Shown: positions 29,236 to 38,105 of the stretch, in pieces
How the letters are laid out: each line of letters begins with the position of its first letter
How positions within the stretch are numbered: position 1 is the stretch's first letter
Assembly (NCBI RefSeq): GCF_001952075.1
Contig: NZ_LXYU01000004.1
Span: 372,001 to 436,000, forward strand
Direction: 5' to 3'
Length of the DNA stretch: 64,000 bases
Origin: Ditibartonella apis
GTDB lineage: Bacteria; Pseudomonadota; Alphaproteobacteria; Rhizobiales; Rhizobiaceae
The notes under the pieces: model-generated
The model's database searches: none
Seen by the model: the letters and a program-made list of their open reading frames with translations, nothing else
What the model was told of the DNA's origin: nothing
Program-made: the position numbers and the translations under genes

Positions 29236-29859
29236 ATGCTCGTACTGTGGGGACGCCCTACGTCCAGCAATGTAAAAAAAGTTCTTTGGACACTCGAAGA
29301 AATCGGGCTCGACTATCAGTTCATAAAAGCTGGTGGCCCGTATGGCGGATTGGATACACCCGAATTTTTAGCACTCAATCCGAATGGCTTGGTTCCCACT
29401 ATTAAGGACGACGACTTGGTTCTTTGGGAATCCAACACAATCGTACGTTACCTCGCCGCCCGTTATGGCAAAGGGGTGTTGTGGATTGAAGATTGCGGCA
29501 AACGAGCCGCAGCTGAAAAATGGATGGATTGGACAATGGCAACGTTGTTTAACCCGTTTGTCGATCTTCTTATGAATGTCGTGCGTCTTGCACCGGAAAA
29601 ACGCGATCAACAAAAAGTAACTGATAGCGTTGAAAAGTTTGAAAAAGGGCTATCCATCATGGATGGTGAATTAAAGAAACAGCCTTTTCTTTCCGGTGAA
29701 AACTTGGGCATTGGCGATATTATTCCGGGTGTTTTTGTATATTATTATTATGCAATGGAATTGCCACGCAAAAACAAATTCAGCAATGTCGAGGCTTGGT
29801 ACCAAAAATTGCAGGCGCGGCCGGGCTATAAAAAACATGTCATGGTACCGATCAGTTAA
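29236..29859 (+). CDS. Glutathione S-transferase family protein
   Basis: 207 residues. The thioredoxin-like N-domain (MLVLWGRPTSSNVKKVLWTLEE) includes the glutathione-site region NPNGLVPTIKDDD and the WESNTIVRYLA segment. An all-helical C-domain follows from about 90. The ATG lies only 1 bp after the mobB stop, so the three genes form one transcript. The substrate is unknown. Confidence 0.88.
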   Translation: MLVLWGRPTSSNVKKVLWTLEEIGLDYQFIKAGGPYGGLDTPEFLALNPNGLVPTIKDDDLVLWESNTIVRYLAARYGKGVLWIEDCGKRAAAEKWMDWTMATLFNPFVDLLMNVVRLAPEKRDQQKVTDSVEKFEKGLSIMDGELKKQPFLSGENLGIGDIIPGVFVYYYYAMELPRKNKFSNVEAWYQKLQARPGYKKHVMVPIS

Positions 29860-29865
29860 AATCCT

Positions 29866-29899
29866 GTTTTGAAAAGTTCTCTTCCAGTTTTTTCAAAAC
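29866..29899 (+). other. 10-bp inverted repeat between the GST and SNase genes
   Basis: GTTTTGAAAA (29866-29875) and TTTTCAAAAC (29890-29899) with a 14-base loop. No T-run follows. It lies 17 bp before the next start codon, so it could affect ribosome access rather than terminate. Confidence 0.35.
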
Positions 29900-29915
29900 A
29901 TGAACAACAAAATCC

Positions 29916-30452
29916 ATGATGCGTCGAAATATCAATTTAGTGGATATTGTAACGGCATTGGCGGTCGTTGCCATTGCCGCCTATCTTTATTTTTCCGATA
30001 TGAAGAAATCTGTCGTTCAAGACGAACCTTCCTATCAACCTGAAAAGGTCGAAATCATCCGCGGGAAAACACAACTCTCAGATGGTGATTCCCTCCATCT
30101 TGATGGACAAAAAGTCCGCCTTTTAGGGATTGATGCTCCGGAACTTCACCAATTTTGTGACAAAGACGGTGCCTCCTACCCTTGTGGTGAAATGGCCAAA
30201 CAACATCTTGCAGCATTGATCGGTGGAAATGAAATCAGTTGCACGTCAACAAAAAGAGATAAATTCGATCGTCTATTGGCTAAATGTCGCGCCGGAGACC
30301 ATGACTTGAACCGCGAAATGGTGAAAGATGGCTGGGCGGTCAGTTATTACGATTATAAGCAGGAAGAAGCGGATGCACGTAAACAAAAACTGGGCATATG
30401 GGCTGGTTCGTTCGAATGGCCTCACACTTGGCGACGCGCCCATCCTCGTTGA
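29916..30452 (+). CDS. Membrane-anchored thermonuclease-like (SNase) protein
   Basis: 178 residues. A single N-terminal membrane helix (residues 8-26) is followed by an SNase/OB-fold domain. The catalytic set of staphylococcal nuclease can be matched: Arg in KVRLLGIDAPEL with Glu of the same motif, and Arg in KFDRLLAKC. Two or three Cys residues in QFCDKDGASYPCG may form a disulfide in the periplasm. A calcium-dependent nuclease activity is plausible but unproven. The locus has no partner gene. A second family member at 54421-54900 lacks two of these residues. Confidence 0.82.
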   Translation: MMRRNINLVDIVTALAVVAIAAYLYFSDMKKSVVQDEPSYQPEKVEIIRGKTQLSDGDSLHLDGQKVRLLGIDAPELHQFCDKDGASYPCGEMAKQHLAALIGGNEISCTSTKRDKFDRLLAKCRAGDHDLNREMVKDGWAVSYYDYKQEEADARKQKLGIWAGSFEWPHTWRRAHPR

Positions 30453-31063
30453 TTCTTTCGAGCCTGAACCAAGTGGTATTTCAAAGAAATCAAAACATAT
30501 CGATACAGTTATCGCTGTACCCAATTGAAGCATTTTCTAATAGAACATGCCTTTTATAACGATAGGAACGTCTTCAAATAGCAATTCAATCTATTGTTTT
30601 TATTCTCTCACAACTTGCGGCCGAGTTAGCGCCACGGCCACAGAGAACCGGTGATTGACTGACATTGTACATAATCTTCTTTGTTAACGTGACTGGCTTT
30701 GCAAGTTTTGATCATAGATGTTTATCGACTCGTTTTAAGACTTATCCTTATCCCCCCAAACTACCGTTGTTATTTTCCAAGAAATTCAATGCTATAGTGA
30801 ATTAACAAAATTTATTATTATAAATATTTTTATTTTTATAATAAACACTATATAAAATTACATTTTTATTTGATATCATTTGATGATTATTTAATTTATT
30901 AAAATTATGTGATCAATATTTTCTTACGTTTTCACTCAGCGATTCATTTTTAATTCAGCTGGCTGACATTATATTTGACAATCTTCATATCCGATGGTCG
31001 TTTTTTCGTGAACGCGTGAGTGTAATCATTGAAGGAATATCCTGATTGGCTCATATTGCAATT
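30453..31063. other. AT-rich intergenic region
   Basis: About 610 bp without a recognisable gene. The centre (30790-30920) is almost entirely A/T and includes an inverted repeat, TTATTATAAA (30815-30824) and TTTATAATAA (30835-30844). It may contain the promoter of the next gene. Confidence 0.45.
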
Positions 31064-31711
31064 ATGACAAAGGAACTTCAAACAAACTCTCAAGAAATCA
31101 CGCGTTTGGAAAAACAGATTTCGGCCTGTCGCATTTGCTACGATAAACCGCTGTTCTTACCACGACTTCCACAGGAACCTCGACCTGTGGCCTATCTTTC
31201 GTCCACGGCTCGCATTGTCATAGCAGGACAAGCTCCGGGTATGCGCGTTCATAAAACCGGCATACCTTTTAATGATCCTTCAGGAGACCGCTTGCGAGAA
31301 TGGCTCGGCGTGGACCGCGACAGCTTTTACGACAAAAATAAATTTGCCATCATACCAATGGGATTCTGTTTTCCCGGTTACAGCAAATCGAAAAGCGACC
31401 TTCCACCGAGAAAAGAATGTAAATTGACCTGGCACGAGCGTGTGTTCAAGTTAATGCCGCAAGTAGAACTGGTTATCGCAATAGGTGGCTATGCCCAGAA
31501 ATATCACATTTCCAATCTTGAAGAAAAATCGGTTACCGATACCGTTAAAAACTGGAAAAATATTCTCTCAATAACGCAGCCAAGGGGATATCACGTTCTT
31601 CCTATCCCCCACCCGTCATGGAGAAATACTCATTGGATTAAATGTAATCCTTGGTTTGAACGTGAATTACTACCCACGCTTAAAAGACTGGTGGATACCT
31701 ACATTCGATAA
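31064..31711 (+). CDS. Uracil-DNA glycosylase family protein
   Basis: 215 residues from the ATG at 31064; a TTG six codons upstream is also open. The core reads IVIAGQAPGMRVHKTGIPFNDPSGDRL, the UDG-superfamily phosphate/uracil pocket. Near the C-terminus is LPIPHPS, equivalent to the HPS motif of the active-site loop. Three Cys residues in the first 60 do not form the 4Fe-4S set of family 4. It is probably a cytoplasmic base-excision enzyme or a related protein of unknown specificity. Confidence 0.8.
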   Translation: MTKELQTNSQEITRLEKQISACRICYDKPLFLPRLPQEPRPVAYLSSTARIVIAGQAPGMRVHKTGIPFNDPSGDRLREWLGVDRDSFYDKNKFAIIPMGFCFPGYSKSKSDLPPRKECKLTWHERVFKLMPQVELVIAIGGYAQKYHISNLEEKSVTDTVKNWKNILSITQPRGYHVLPIPHPSWRNTHWIKCNPWFERELLPTLKRLVDTYIR

Positions 31712-31807
31712 ATTGTAGAATAATTTTTATTTATTGCTATTAAAAAGAATTTATTTTCTATATATAGAATTGAAAGCTTGTTTTATTAATTTTTTTTGGA
31801 TGCGATA

Positions 31808-32293
31808 ATGGATCGTCTTGATAGGAAAATTCTTCGTCTCTTGCAAGAGGACGCAACGCTTGCCGTTGCAGATATTGCCAAAAAAGTGGGTCTTTCTACT
31901 ACACCTTGTTGGCGGCGTATACAAAAACTGGAAGAAGACGGGGTGATTCAACGCCGCGTCGCAATTCTATCACCAGAGAAGGTCAATACCCGGGTCACAG
32001 TTTTCGTTTCGGTTAGAACCGGCGCCCATAATCATGAATGGCTGAAAAGGTTTTCAGAAGTCGTTCACGCTTTTCCCGAAGTTGTGGAATTTTACCGGAT
32101 GAGTGGCGACGTGGATTATTTGCTACGCGTGGTCGTCCCTGATATCGCTGCCTATGATGTTTTTTACAAAAAACTTATCGCTAAAATTGATATCAGGGAT
32201 GTGTCTTCAGCATTTGCGATGGAACAGATAAAATATACAACAGAGCTGCCACTTGATTATATGATGATCGAAAAGGAAGTGAATCATCTTTAA
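31808..32293 (+). CDS. Lrp/AsnC family transcriptional regulator
   Basis: 161 residues. The N-terminal HTH (MDRLDRKILRLLQEDATL...ADIAKKVGLSTTPCWRRI) is followed by an AsnC ligand-binding domain from about 65. This is the classic leucine-responsive-regulator layout that senses amino acids as octamers. The ATG at 31808 is chosen; an in-frame TTG four codons earlier is less likely. It ends 2 bp before thiM, so it is co-transcribed with a vitamin gene. This is unusual for Lrp and could be a local regulation. Confidence 0.9.
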   Translation: MDRLDRKILRLLQEDATLAVADIAKKVGLSTTPCWRRIQKLEEDGVIQRRVAILSPEKVNTRVTVFVSVRTGAHNHEWLKRFSEVVHAFPEVVEFYRMSGDVDYLLRVVVPDIAAYDVFYKKLIAKIDIRDVSSAFAMEQIKYTTELPLDYMMIEKEVNHL

Positions 32294-32295
32294 AA

Positions 32296-33105
32296 ATGTT
32301 ATTCGAGTTCGATAAACGCATCAGTCTTCTGAAATTGAGGGAAAAATGCCCTCTCATTCAATGTATAACCAATGAAGTTGCAATGAATTTCTGTGCCAAT
32401 GTGCTCAATGCCGTTGGAGCATCACCGGTTATGTCCTTTGCGCCCGATGAAGCAGCCGAGTTCGTCGATAATGCTGATGCTGTTACAACAAATATCGGCA
32501 CATTAACACTTGAAAAATACGCAGGCATGCGACTCGTAATGGAGCGAGCGAAAGTATTGGGCAAGCCGGTTGTGTTCGATCCCGTAGCGCATTTTGCAAC
32601 GTCTTTCCGGACGAATGCTACAGCACATCTTCTCACTTTGTCCCCCCGTATTATAAAAGGCAATGCCTCTGAAATCATTGCCCTTACCTCGACAACTACA
32701 GCTCACGGAGTTGACAGCCAAGACGATGGTGCAAATAGTTTTTATGCTGCGATAGCGGCAGCCCAAAAGACAAAGGCAGTTATTGCCATGTCCGGCAAAA
32801 GTGATTTTATCACTGATGGAAATCGGCACGTATTGATTGCAGGCGGAAATAGCCTGATGTCGAAAGTTTCTGCTTGCGGATGTGCGCTTACTTGTGTGAC
32901 AGGAGCATTTGTTGCACTTGCACCTGACAAGCCGTTCGACGCAGCAGTCAAAGCTTTTTCAACCTTTTCAGCCGCAGGCACACTTGCCGGCCGCACCGCC
33001 AAAGGCCCCGGCACTTTTGTACCACTTTTCATTGATGCACTCGCAACAATTGACGACAAAACTGTAGAAGCTTCCGCTTCCGTCGCTCCTTGGCAAGAAC
33101 AATAG
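32296..33105 (+). CDS. thiM: Hydroxyethylthiazole kinase
   Basis: 269 residues. The ribokinase-like ThiM fold is shown by PLIQCITNEVAMNFCANVLNA... near the N-terminus, NIGTLT near 66 and KGNASEIIAL near 121. The active-site region is SACGCALT, with the catalytic Cys at 195. The segment at 95-105 reads DPVAHFATSFR where I expect DPVGAGATxxR. It phosphorylates the thiazole alcohol for thiamine salvage. No thiE, thiD or TPP riboswitch is seen nearby. Confidence 0.88.
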   Translation: MLFEFDKRISLLKLREKCPLIQCITNEVAMNFCANVLNAVGASPVMSFAPDEAAEFVDNADAVTTNIGTLTLEKYAGMRLVMERAKVLGKPVVFDPVAHFATSFRTNATAHLLTLSPRIIKGNASEIIALTSTTTAHGVDSQDDGANSFYAAIAAAQKTKAVIAMSGKSDFITDGNRHVLIAGGNSLMSKVSACGCALTCVTGAFVALAPDKPFDAAVKAFSTFSAAGTLAGRTAKGPGTFVPLFIDALATIDDKTVEASASVAPWQEQ

Positions 33106-33146
33106 CGGAATCAAATGAAACTAAAGGCTGTATAAAAGAGAGCCTA

Positions 33147-34172
33147 TCAGATTTTAATTCCGGCTTGCTCGAATGTTGCCATTTGTGAGTGGGTGAGCAC
33201 AGCTGCTTTTACAACACCTGCAGCAATTGCAGCGCCCGTCCCCTCACCCAATCGCATCCCGAGGTCGAGAAGCGGTTTTTTGCCTATTTTATCCAACAGG
33301 CGGCGATGTGCCGGTTCAGCCGAAACATGGCCTGCTATGCAATGATCAAGCGCATGTGGATTTATTTTATGTAAAAGAGCTGCTGCAGCAGTCACCACAA
33401 ACCCGTCGAGAATAACGGGAATTTTTTCCATTCGAGCTGCAAGAATAGCGCCCATCATAGCTGCTATTTCACGCCCGCCGAGACGTCGCATAACCTCGAA
33501 CGGGTCATCAAGATGATCTTTATGAAGTTCGACAGCTTTTTTTACAGCCGCAATTTTGCGCCGATAATAATCACCTTTGGAACCTGTGCCGGGCCCTGTC
33601 CATTCTTCGGCCTTACCACCATAAAGTGCAAGAGAAATTGCCGAGGCAATTGTTGTATTGCCTATCCCCATTTCGCCCAAGCACAATAAATCGGTGCCGC
33701 CCGCAATTGATTCCATACCGAATGCCATTGTTGCGGCAGCACCACGCATATCCATCGCCGCATCTTTGGTGATATCCATCGTGGGATAATCCAGAGCAAG
33801 ATCAAATATTTTCAAGCCAAGATCATAAGCGACACATATTTGATTGATCGCAGCGCCACCGGCAGCGAAATTTTCGACCATCTGCTGGGTGACCACGCGG
33901 GGAACCGGTGTAACATTTTCATCTGTCACGCCATGGTTTCCGGCAAACACCGCGACCAGAGGACGTGTGACAATAGGTTTTTCTTTCCCTCTCCATCCCG
34001 CATACCAAAGCGCAATGTCTTCAAGCCTTCCCAGCGAGCCTTCCGGCTTTGTGAGTTCCGACTGACGTTTCCTCGCCAGTTTTATGGCGTTTTCGTCCGG
34101 ATCAGGCAAACTGTTCAATAAAGCACGAAAATCATCAAAAGGACTGGAAGCGGTCACGGAAACACCCTTCAA
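33147..34172 (-). CDS. cobT: Nicotinate-nucleotide-dimethylbenzimidazole phosphoribosyltransferase
   Basis: 341 residues. N-terminal KPEGSLGRLE, the mid-protein LGEMGIGNTT and C-terminal MRLGEGTGAA (with the catalytic Glu) are diagnostic. It activates the lower ligand of cobalamin as alpha-ribazole phosphate. It is divergent from cobS, leaving about 80 bp between the starts. The start could also be a GTG five codons later. Confidence 0.94.
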   Translation of the reverse strand: MKGVSVTASSPFDDFRALLNSLPDPDENAIKLARKRQSELTKPEGSLGRLEDIALWYAGWRGKEKPIVTRPLVAVFAGNHGVTDENVTPVPRVVTQQMVENFAAGGAAINQICVAYDLGLKIFDLALDYPTMDITKDAAMDMRGAAATMAFGMESIAGGTDLLCLGEMGIGNTTIASAISLALYGGKAEEWTGPGTGSKGDYYRRKIAAVKKAVELHKDHLDDPFEVMRRLGGREIAAMMGAILAARMEKIPVILDGFVVTAAAALLHKINPHALDHCIAGHVSAEPAHRRLLDKIGKKPLLDLGMRLGEGTGAAIAAGVVKAAVLTHSQMATFEQAGIKI

Positions 34173-34251
34173 ACAAAATGAACAAATAGAATCTCATCAA
34201 GAACTGTTCTATAAGCAATTTAAAATCACTTTAACAGGAGTAAGAGAAATC

Positions 34252-35025
34252 TTGAGCGATTTTCTTGGCCCATTGATGCGCGCATTAGGCTTTCTCACGC
34301 GTTTACCCGTAAAAAGTCATTGGTTTTCGCTCCAGCATTCAATTTCTAGCGAGGCACATTATTTTCCGATTGCCGGTTTGATTATCGGCCTTCTATCAGG
34401 ATTGTGTCTGGCATTTGCCCACTTTATCGGCTTGAATATATGGGTCTCAGCGGTTTTCTGCGTTCTCTTCACAACAATGCTCACCGGTGCACTTCATGAA
34501 GATGGATTGGCAGATGTAGCCGACGCCTTTTTTGTCGCGAAATCGAAAGAAGATCGCCTGGCGATTATGAAAGACTCGCGTAACGGTACCTATGGTACAT
34601 TGGCTTTGACTTTCGCCGTACTTTCAAAAATAGCGCTTGTCGGTTCAATCGAGATAAATCTTGGCCTCTATGGTGCAATCATTGCTTTAATGGTGTGTGA
34701 AGCGGTAAGCCGTGGCGGCATGGTCTGGTTCTGGACAAGGCTTCCACTCGCACGCAAAAACGGCACAGCCGCCGCCGCGGGTGAACCATCAATCGAGGTT
34801 GGGCGCAAATCATTGATTGTTTCGGGTGTCATTCTGCTGATTACAGGCCTTTGCTTTTTCTGTTTCAGCTGGATAATAATTTCCATTGTCGCTTCATTCT
34901 TGTTTATTTATGTCTTTACACTGGAGTGTGAGAAACGCATTGGCGGCTATACCGGCGATACTTTAGGTGCTGTCGAGCAGTGCCTGACAATTATATTATT
35001 GGCAATAACAAGCCTTGTCGGTTAA
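34252..35025 (+). CDS. cobS: Adenosylcobinamide-GDP ribazoletransferase (cobalamin synthase)
   Basis: 257 residues from a TTG at 34252, preceded by AGGAG 11 bases upstream. The frame is open for 56 more codons leftwards, but that part overlaps cobT and has no family resemblance. The CobS metal motif HEDGLADVADAF with MKDSRNGTYG is intact, and several membrane helices follow. It joins alpha-ribazole to adenosylcobinamide-GDP in the inner membrane, the last step of B12 assembly. The first in-frame ATG is at 34276. Confidence 0.9.
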   Translation: MSDFLGPLMRALGFLTRLPVKSHWFSLQHSISSEAHYFPIAGLIIGLLSGLCLAFAHFIGLNIWVSAVFCVLFTTMLTGALHEDGLADVADAFFVAKSKEDRLAIMKDSRNGTYGTLALTFAVLSKIALVGSIEINLGLYGAIIALMVCEAVSRGGMVWFWTRLPLARKNGTAAAAGEPSIEVGRKSLIVSGVILLITGLCFFCFSWIIISIVASFLFIYVFTLECEKRIGGYTGDTLGAVEQCLTIILLAITSLVG

Positions 35026-35061
35026 CTGTTGCTATCCCTGATTGACTGGAGAGAAAGCACC

Positions 35062-35754
35062 ATGAAACCATTCTGGCTTATTATCTCTACCGCCGCTTTA
35101 ATTATCATTTTGCTGCTTGCATTTAGCGATAGTGCGCCCAATGCAACAACCGACAAGATTGCCAATCTCGGTTATTATGGAATATGGGGACTAGCAGCAA
35201 CCTCTGCTTTGTTGGGATCAAAGATAAAGTTGGCCGATGCTGCACGAAATATTGCAATATGGTGCGTTATTATATTCGCCCTCATGTGTGGCTATAGTCT
35301 GCGTTACGAAATACAGGATCTCGCATATCGTGTAACTGGCGGCATTATTCCAGGAAGTCCTGTTACGCGCTACAGTGAAAACGGCAAAACCGTTAGCCTC
35401 GAACGTTCCGCAAATGGACATTTTCTAACAAGCGCAGCTGTTAACGGTAAGACATTGAGCCTCACGATCGACACGGGTGCTTCTGCTGTTGTTCTAACCT
35501 ATGACGATGCAATTGCTGCAAATATTGATGTTGGAAGATTAGGATTTAATATACCGGTCGAGACTGCAAATGGCAGTACGAATGCCGCGCCTATTATTAT
35601 TGATAATCTCAAAATAGGTGATATCGAACGCAGCAATGTACGAGCGCTAGTTAGCCGTCCCGGTGACCTTTCAGGAAGTTTATTGGGCATGAGCTTTCTT
35701 GATCGCCTTACCGGTTACTCGGTGCGCGGAGACCGGCTCATTCTGGTCGATTGA
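35062..35754 (+). CDS. Retropepsin-like aspartic protease, membrane-anchored
   Basis: 230 residues. Three hydrophobic helices in the first 85 residues precede a single aspartic-protease unit with DTGAS at 137-141. The later hydrophobic GMSFLDRLTG segment matches the clan AA TIGR02281-like group. A homologue in Rickettsia has been shown to be an active retroviral-type protease. The active unit must dimerise. It follows cobS by 36 bp, probably on the same transcript. The ATG at 35062 is preceded by GAGAGAA. Confidence 0.82.
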   Translation: MKPFWLIISTAALIIILLLAFSDSAPNATTDKIANLGYYGIWGLAATSALLGSKIKLADAARNIAIWCVIIFALMCGYSLRYEIQDLAYRVTGGIIPGSPVTRYSENGKTVSLERSANGHFLTSAAVNGKTLSLTIDTGASAVVLTYDDAIAANIDVGRLGFNIPVETANGSTNAAPIIIDNLKIGDIERSNVRALVSRPGDLSGSLLGMSFLDRLTGYSVRGDRLILVD

Positions 35755-35821
35755 ACTGGTCGAACGGGTACATTTTTGCATTAAAAAAATGGAGCCTGAA
35801 TGAAAATTCCACTTGATTAAA

Positions 35822-36802
35822 CTATTCGATATACGAATAAGCTTCACGTAAAATGGATGACTGAGCATTTTCCCGATTGGCTTCGGTGGAAAGTGTCTGC
35901 CGCCATTTTCTGGCACCTTTACGGCCGGAAAATAGCCCTATCATATGGCGGGTGACGTTGGAAAGCTTGCCGCCATTCATGATATAGCGATCAATATATT
36001 CGCACATTGCCTCAATAACCGAACCGTCATCAAGCGGAGCCCGATCATCATGATAAATTTTCGCGTCAACTTCGCGAAGAGATGAAGGATTTTGATAGAC
36101 ATAGCGCCCGACCATCACTCCATCGACATGTTCCAAATGGCAAGCTGCTTTATCTATTGTTTGAATACCACCGTTTATCCCGATGAAATGACTTTGATTT
36201 TTCAGCTTCAAATCATAAACGCGTTGATAATCAAGCGGCGGTACGTCACGATTTTCTTTTGGGCTCAAGCCTTGAAGCCATGCTTTTCGTGCATGAACCC
36301 ACAATGCATCCGCGCCGTTTTGCCATGCTGCTGCACTCAAATTATCAAGAGCGACTTGAACATCCTGCTCGTCAACGCCAATGCGACATTTTACAGTAAC
36401 CGGAATTGAAACAGCCCGTTTCATTTTTTCAACGATTTTTCCAACAAGATCGGGCTCCAACATAAGGCACGCACCAAACGCACCCGATTGCACGCGATCC
36501 GAAGGGCAACCGACGTTGAGATTGATTTCATCATAGCCGAAACCGGCGCCGATTTTCGCGGCTTCTGCGAGCTTACCGGGCGAAGATCCGCCTAATTGTA
36601 AAGCCACTGGATGTTCGCATTCGTCAAACTTCAAAAGCCGCTCTCTGTCACCGAAAATTGCGGCATCCGCAACCACCATTTCCGTATAAAGCAGAGAGTG
36701 TTTTGTCAGCAAACGGTGAAAATAGCGGCAATGCCGATCGGTCCAATCAAGCATCGGCGCAACCGCAAATTTCGGCTTTTCTGCCCTTTCGTAAATTGAC
36801 AT
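35822..36802 (-). CDS. dusA: tRNA-dihydrouridine synthase A
   Basis: 326 residues. The TIM-barrel start KFAVAPMLDWTDRHCRYFHR is DusA-type. The active-site Cys is C99 in NVGCPSDRVQSG, and the flavin-binding HARKAWL and GINGGIQT segments are present. It reduces uridines 20/20a in the tRNA D-loop. An aminotransferase gene lies 38 bp upstream on the same strand. Confidence 0.94.
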   Translation of the reverse strand: MSIYERAEKPKFAVAPMLDWTDRHCRYFHRLLTKHSLLYTEMVVADAAIFGDRERLLKFDECEHPVALQLGGSSPGKLAEAAKIGAGFGYDEINLNVGCPSDRVQSGAFGACLMLEPDLVGKIVEKMKRAVSIPVTVKCRIGVDEQDVQVALDNLSAAAWQNGADALWVHARKAWLQGLSPKENRDVPPLDYQRVYDLKLKNQSHFIGINGGIQTIDKAACHLEHVDGVMVGRYVYQNPSSLREVDAKIYHDDRAPLDDGSVIEAMCEYIDRYIMNGGKLSNVTRHMIGLFSGRKGARKWRQTLSTEANRENAQSSILREAYSYIE

Positions 36803-36840
36803 ATTTCAGGATATTCCTGTTTTTTCCGTCGAAAAATTCC

Positions 36841-37986
36841 TTAGCGCAACCACTTATCAAGCCGCACTAACGCCTCGTCTATTGCTTTCGGTGCACCCGC
36901 GTAAGAAAAGCGCATTGTACGCTTTCCCTCCAATGTATCGAAATCTATACCCGGCGTTGCAGCCACATTGGTTTCTTCAAGCATTTTGCGGGCAAACTCT
37001 GTGCTATCGTTGCTGAATTTGGAAATATCGCAATAGGCGTAAAAAGCGCCATCCATCGGTGCCAGCAACGTCAAACCCAATGCGGGCAGAGTTTTTGTTA
37101 AATGTTCACGATTAATGCGATAACTATCTTTTATTTTTTCAAGTTCGGATGTCGCATCGAAGGCGGAAATTGCAGCTATTTGTGAAAGTTCAGGTGCCGA
37201 AATATAGAGATTCTGAGATATCCGCTCGACCGACCTTACCGCATTTTCCGGCAACACCATCCAGCCAACACGCCATCCCGTCATACAGTAATATTTGGAA
37301 AACGAATTGATGACGGTGACGTCGTCACTAAAAGATAATGCCGTCACGTCTGGAGCCGAAAAATTTAGTCGATGATAAATTTCATCGGCAATCACTGTAA
37401 TATTATGGTCGTGACAGAATTCGATAATATTTTTCAACTCTTCCGGTTTAAGTGACGCACCGGTCGGATTACTCGGAGAGGCAAACAAAATACCTTTCAG
37501 TGGCGAATGTGATTGTGTTTCTTCAAGCATTTTTAAATCAGGAAGACCGCTTCCACCGGTATCAATCTCTACAACCTCAAGTCCAAGTGCCTTCATGATA
37601 TGGCGATAGGCCGGATAGCCTGGACGCGTTATTGCAACCCTGTCACCCACATCGAAAAATGCTAAAAAGGCAAGATTGAATGCCGCTGATGATCCGGTCG
37701 TAACAGCAACACGTTCCGGGGATACTGACAGTTTATGATGTTCTTCATAATAGGCAGCTATTTTTTCACGCAAAGCCGTCAAGCCAAGCGAATCGGTATA
37801 GCCGATATGACCATCTTTCAGTGCCCGCCCGGCTGCCTCTAATACCAGCGCCGGACAGGGCGCAGCCGGCTGACCGATTGCCATCGAAATAACCGGCTCA
37901 CCCGCCTTCATTTTTTTATTGGCCGCCGCAAGCACGTCCATTGCAAAAAAAGGATCGACATTACTCCTTCTTGATAGACAAATCAT
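36841..37986 (-). CDS. Class I/II pyridoxal-phosphate aminotransferase
   Basis: 381 residues. The ATG at 37986 is preferred because GTGGAG lies six to eight bases upstream. The PLP lysine is in NSFSKYYCMTGWRVGW, the N-terminal pattern is MAIGQPAAPCP, and SPSNPTGA near 150 is typical of fold-type I aspartate/aromatic-like aminotransferases. Substrate preference cannot be read. It is followed by dusA. Confidence 0.88.
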   Translation of the reverse strand: MICLSRRSNVDPFFAMDVLAAANKKMKAGEPVISMAIGQPAAPCPALVLEAAGRALKDGHIGYTDSLGLTALREKIAAYYEEHHKLSVSPERVAVTTGSSAAFNLAFLAFFDVGDRVAITRPGYPAYRHIMKALGLEVVEIDTGGSGLPDLKMLEETQSHSPLKGILFASPSNPTGASLKPEELKNIIEFCHDHNITVIADEIYHRLNFSAPDVTALSFSDDVTVINSFSKYYCMTGWRVGWMVLPENAVRSVERISQNLYISAPELSQIAAISAFDATSELEKIKDSYRINREHLTKTLPALGLTLLAPMDGAFYAYCDISKFSNDSTEFARKMLEETNVAATPGIDFDTLEGKRTMRFSYAGAPKAIDEALVRLDKWLR

Positions 37987-38105
37987 GCTGGTCTCCACAT
38001 AAAAAAACATATAAGTTCGAACAACGTGCCGTAGAAAAGCCTGAAAGGCGTGGCTAGAACATTAAAGACATCGTATCTATGCTCTGAGCACTCAGGGGAT
38101 TATCT

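Noticed and set aside
29866..29899. Terminator between the GST and SNase genes
   Set aside because: The 10-bp inverted repeat has no T-run and lies directly in front of the next start codon; kept only as an inverted repeat.
31712..32300. TPP riboswitch ahead of thiM
   Set aside because: thiM starts 2 bp after the Lrp gene; no CTGAGA/ACCTGA-like pair was seen upstream.
33900..34260. Cobalamin riboswitch between cobT and cobS
   Set aside because: The space between the divergent starts is only about 80 bp and lacks the B12-box type sequence; too short for the element.
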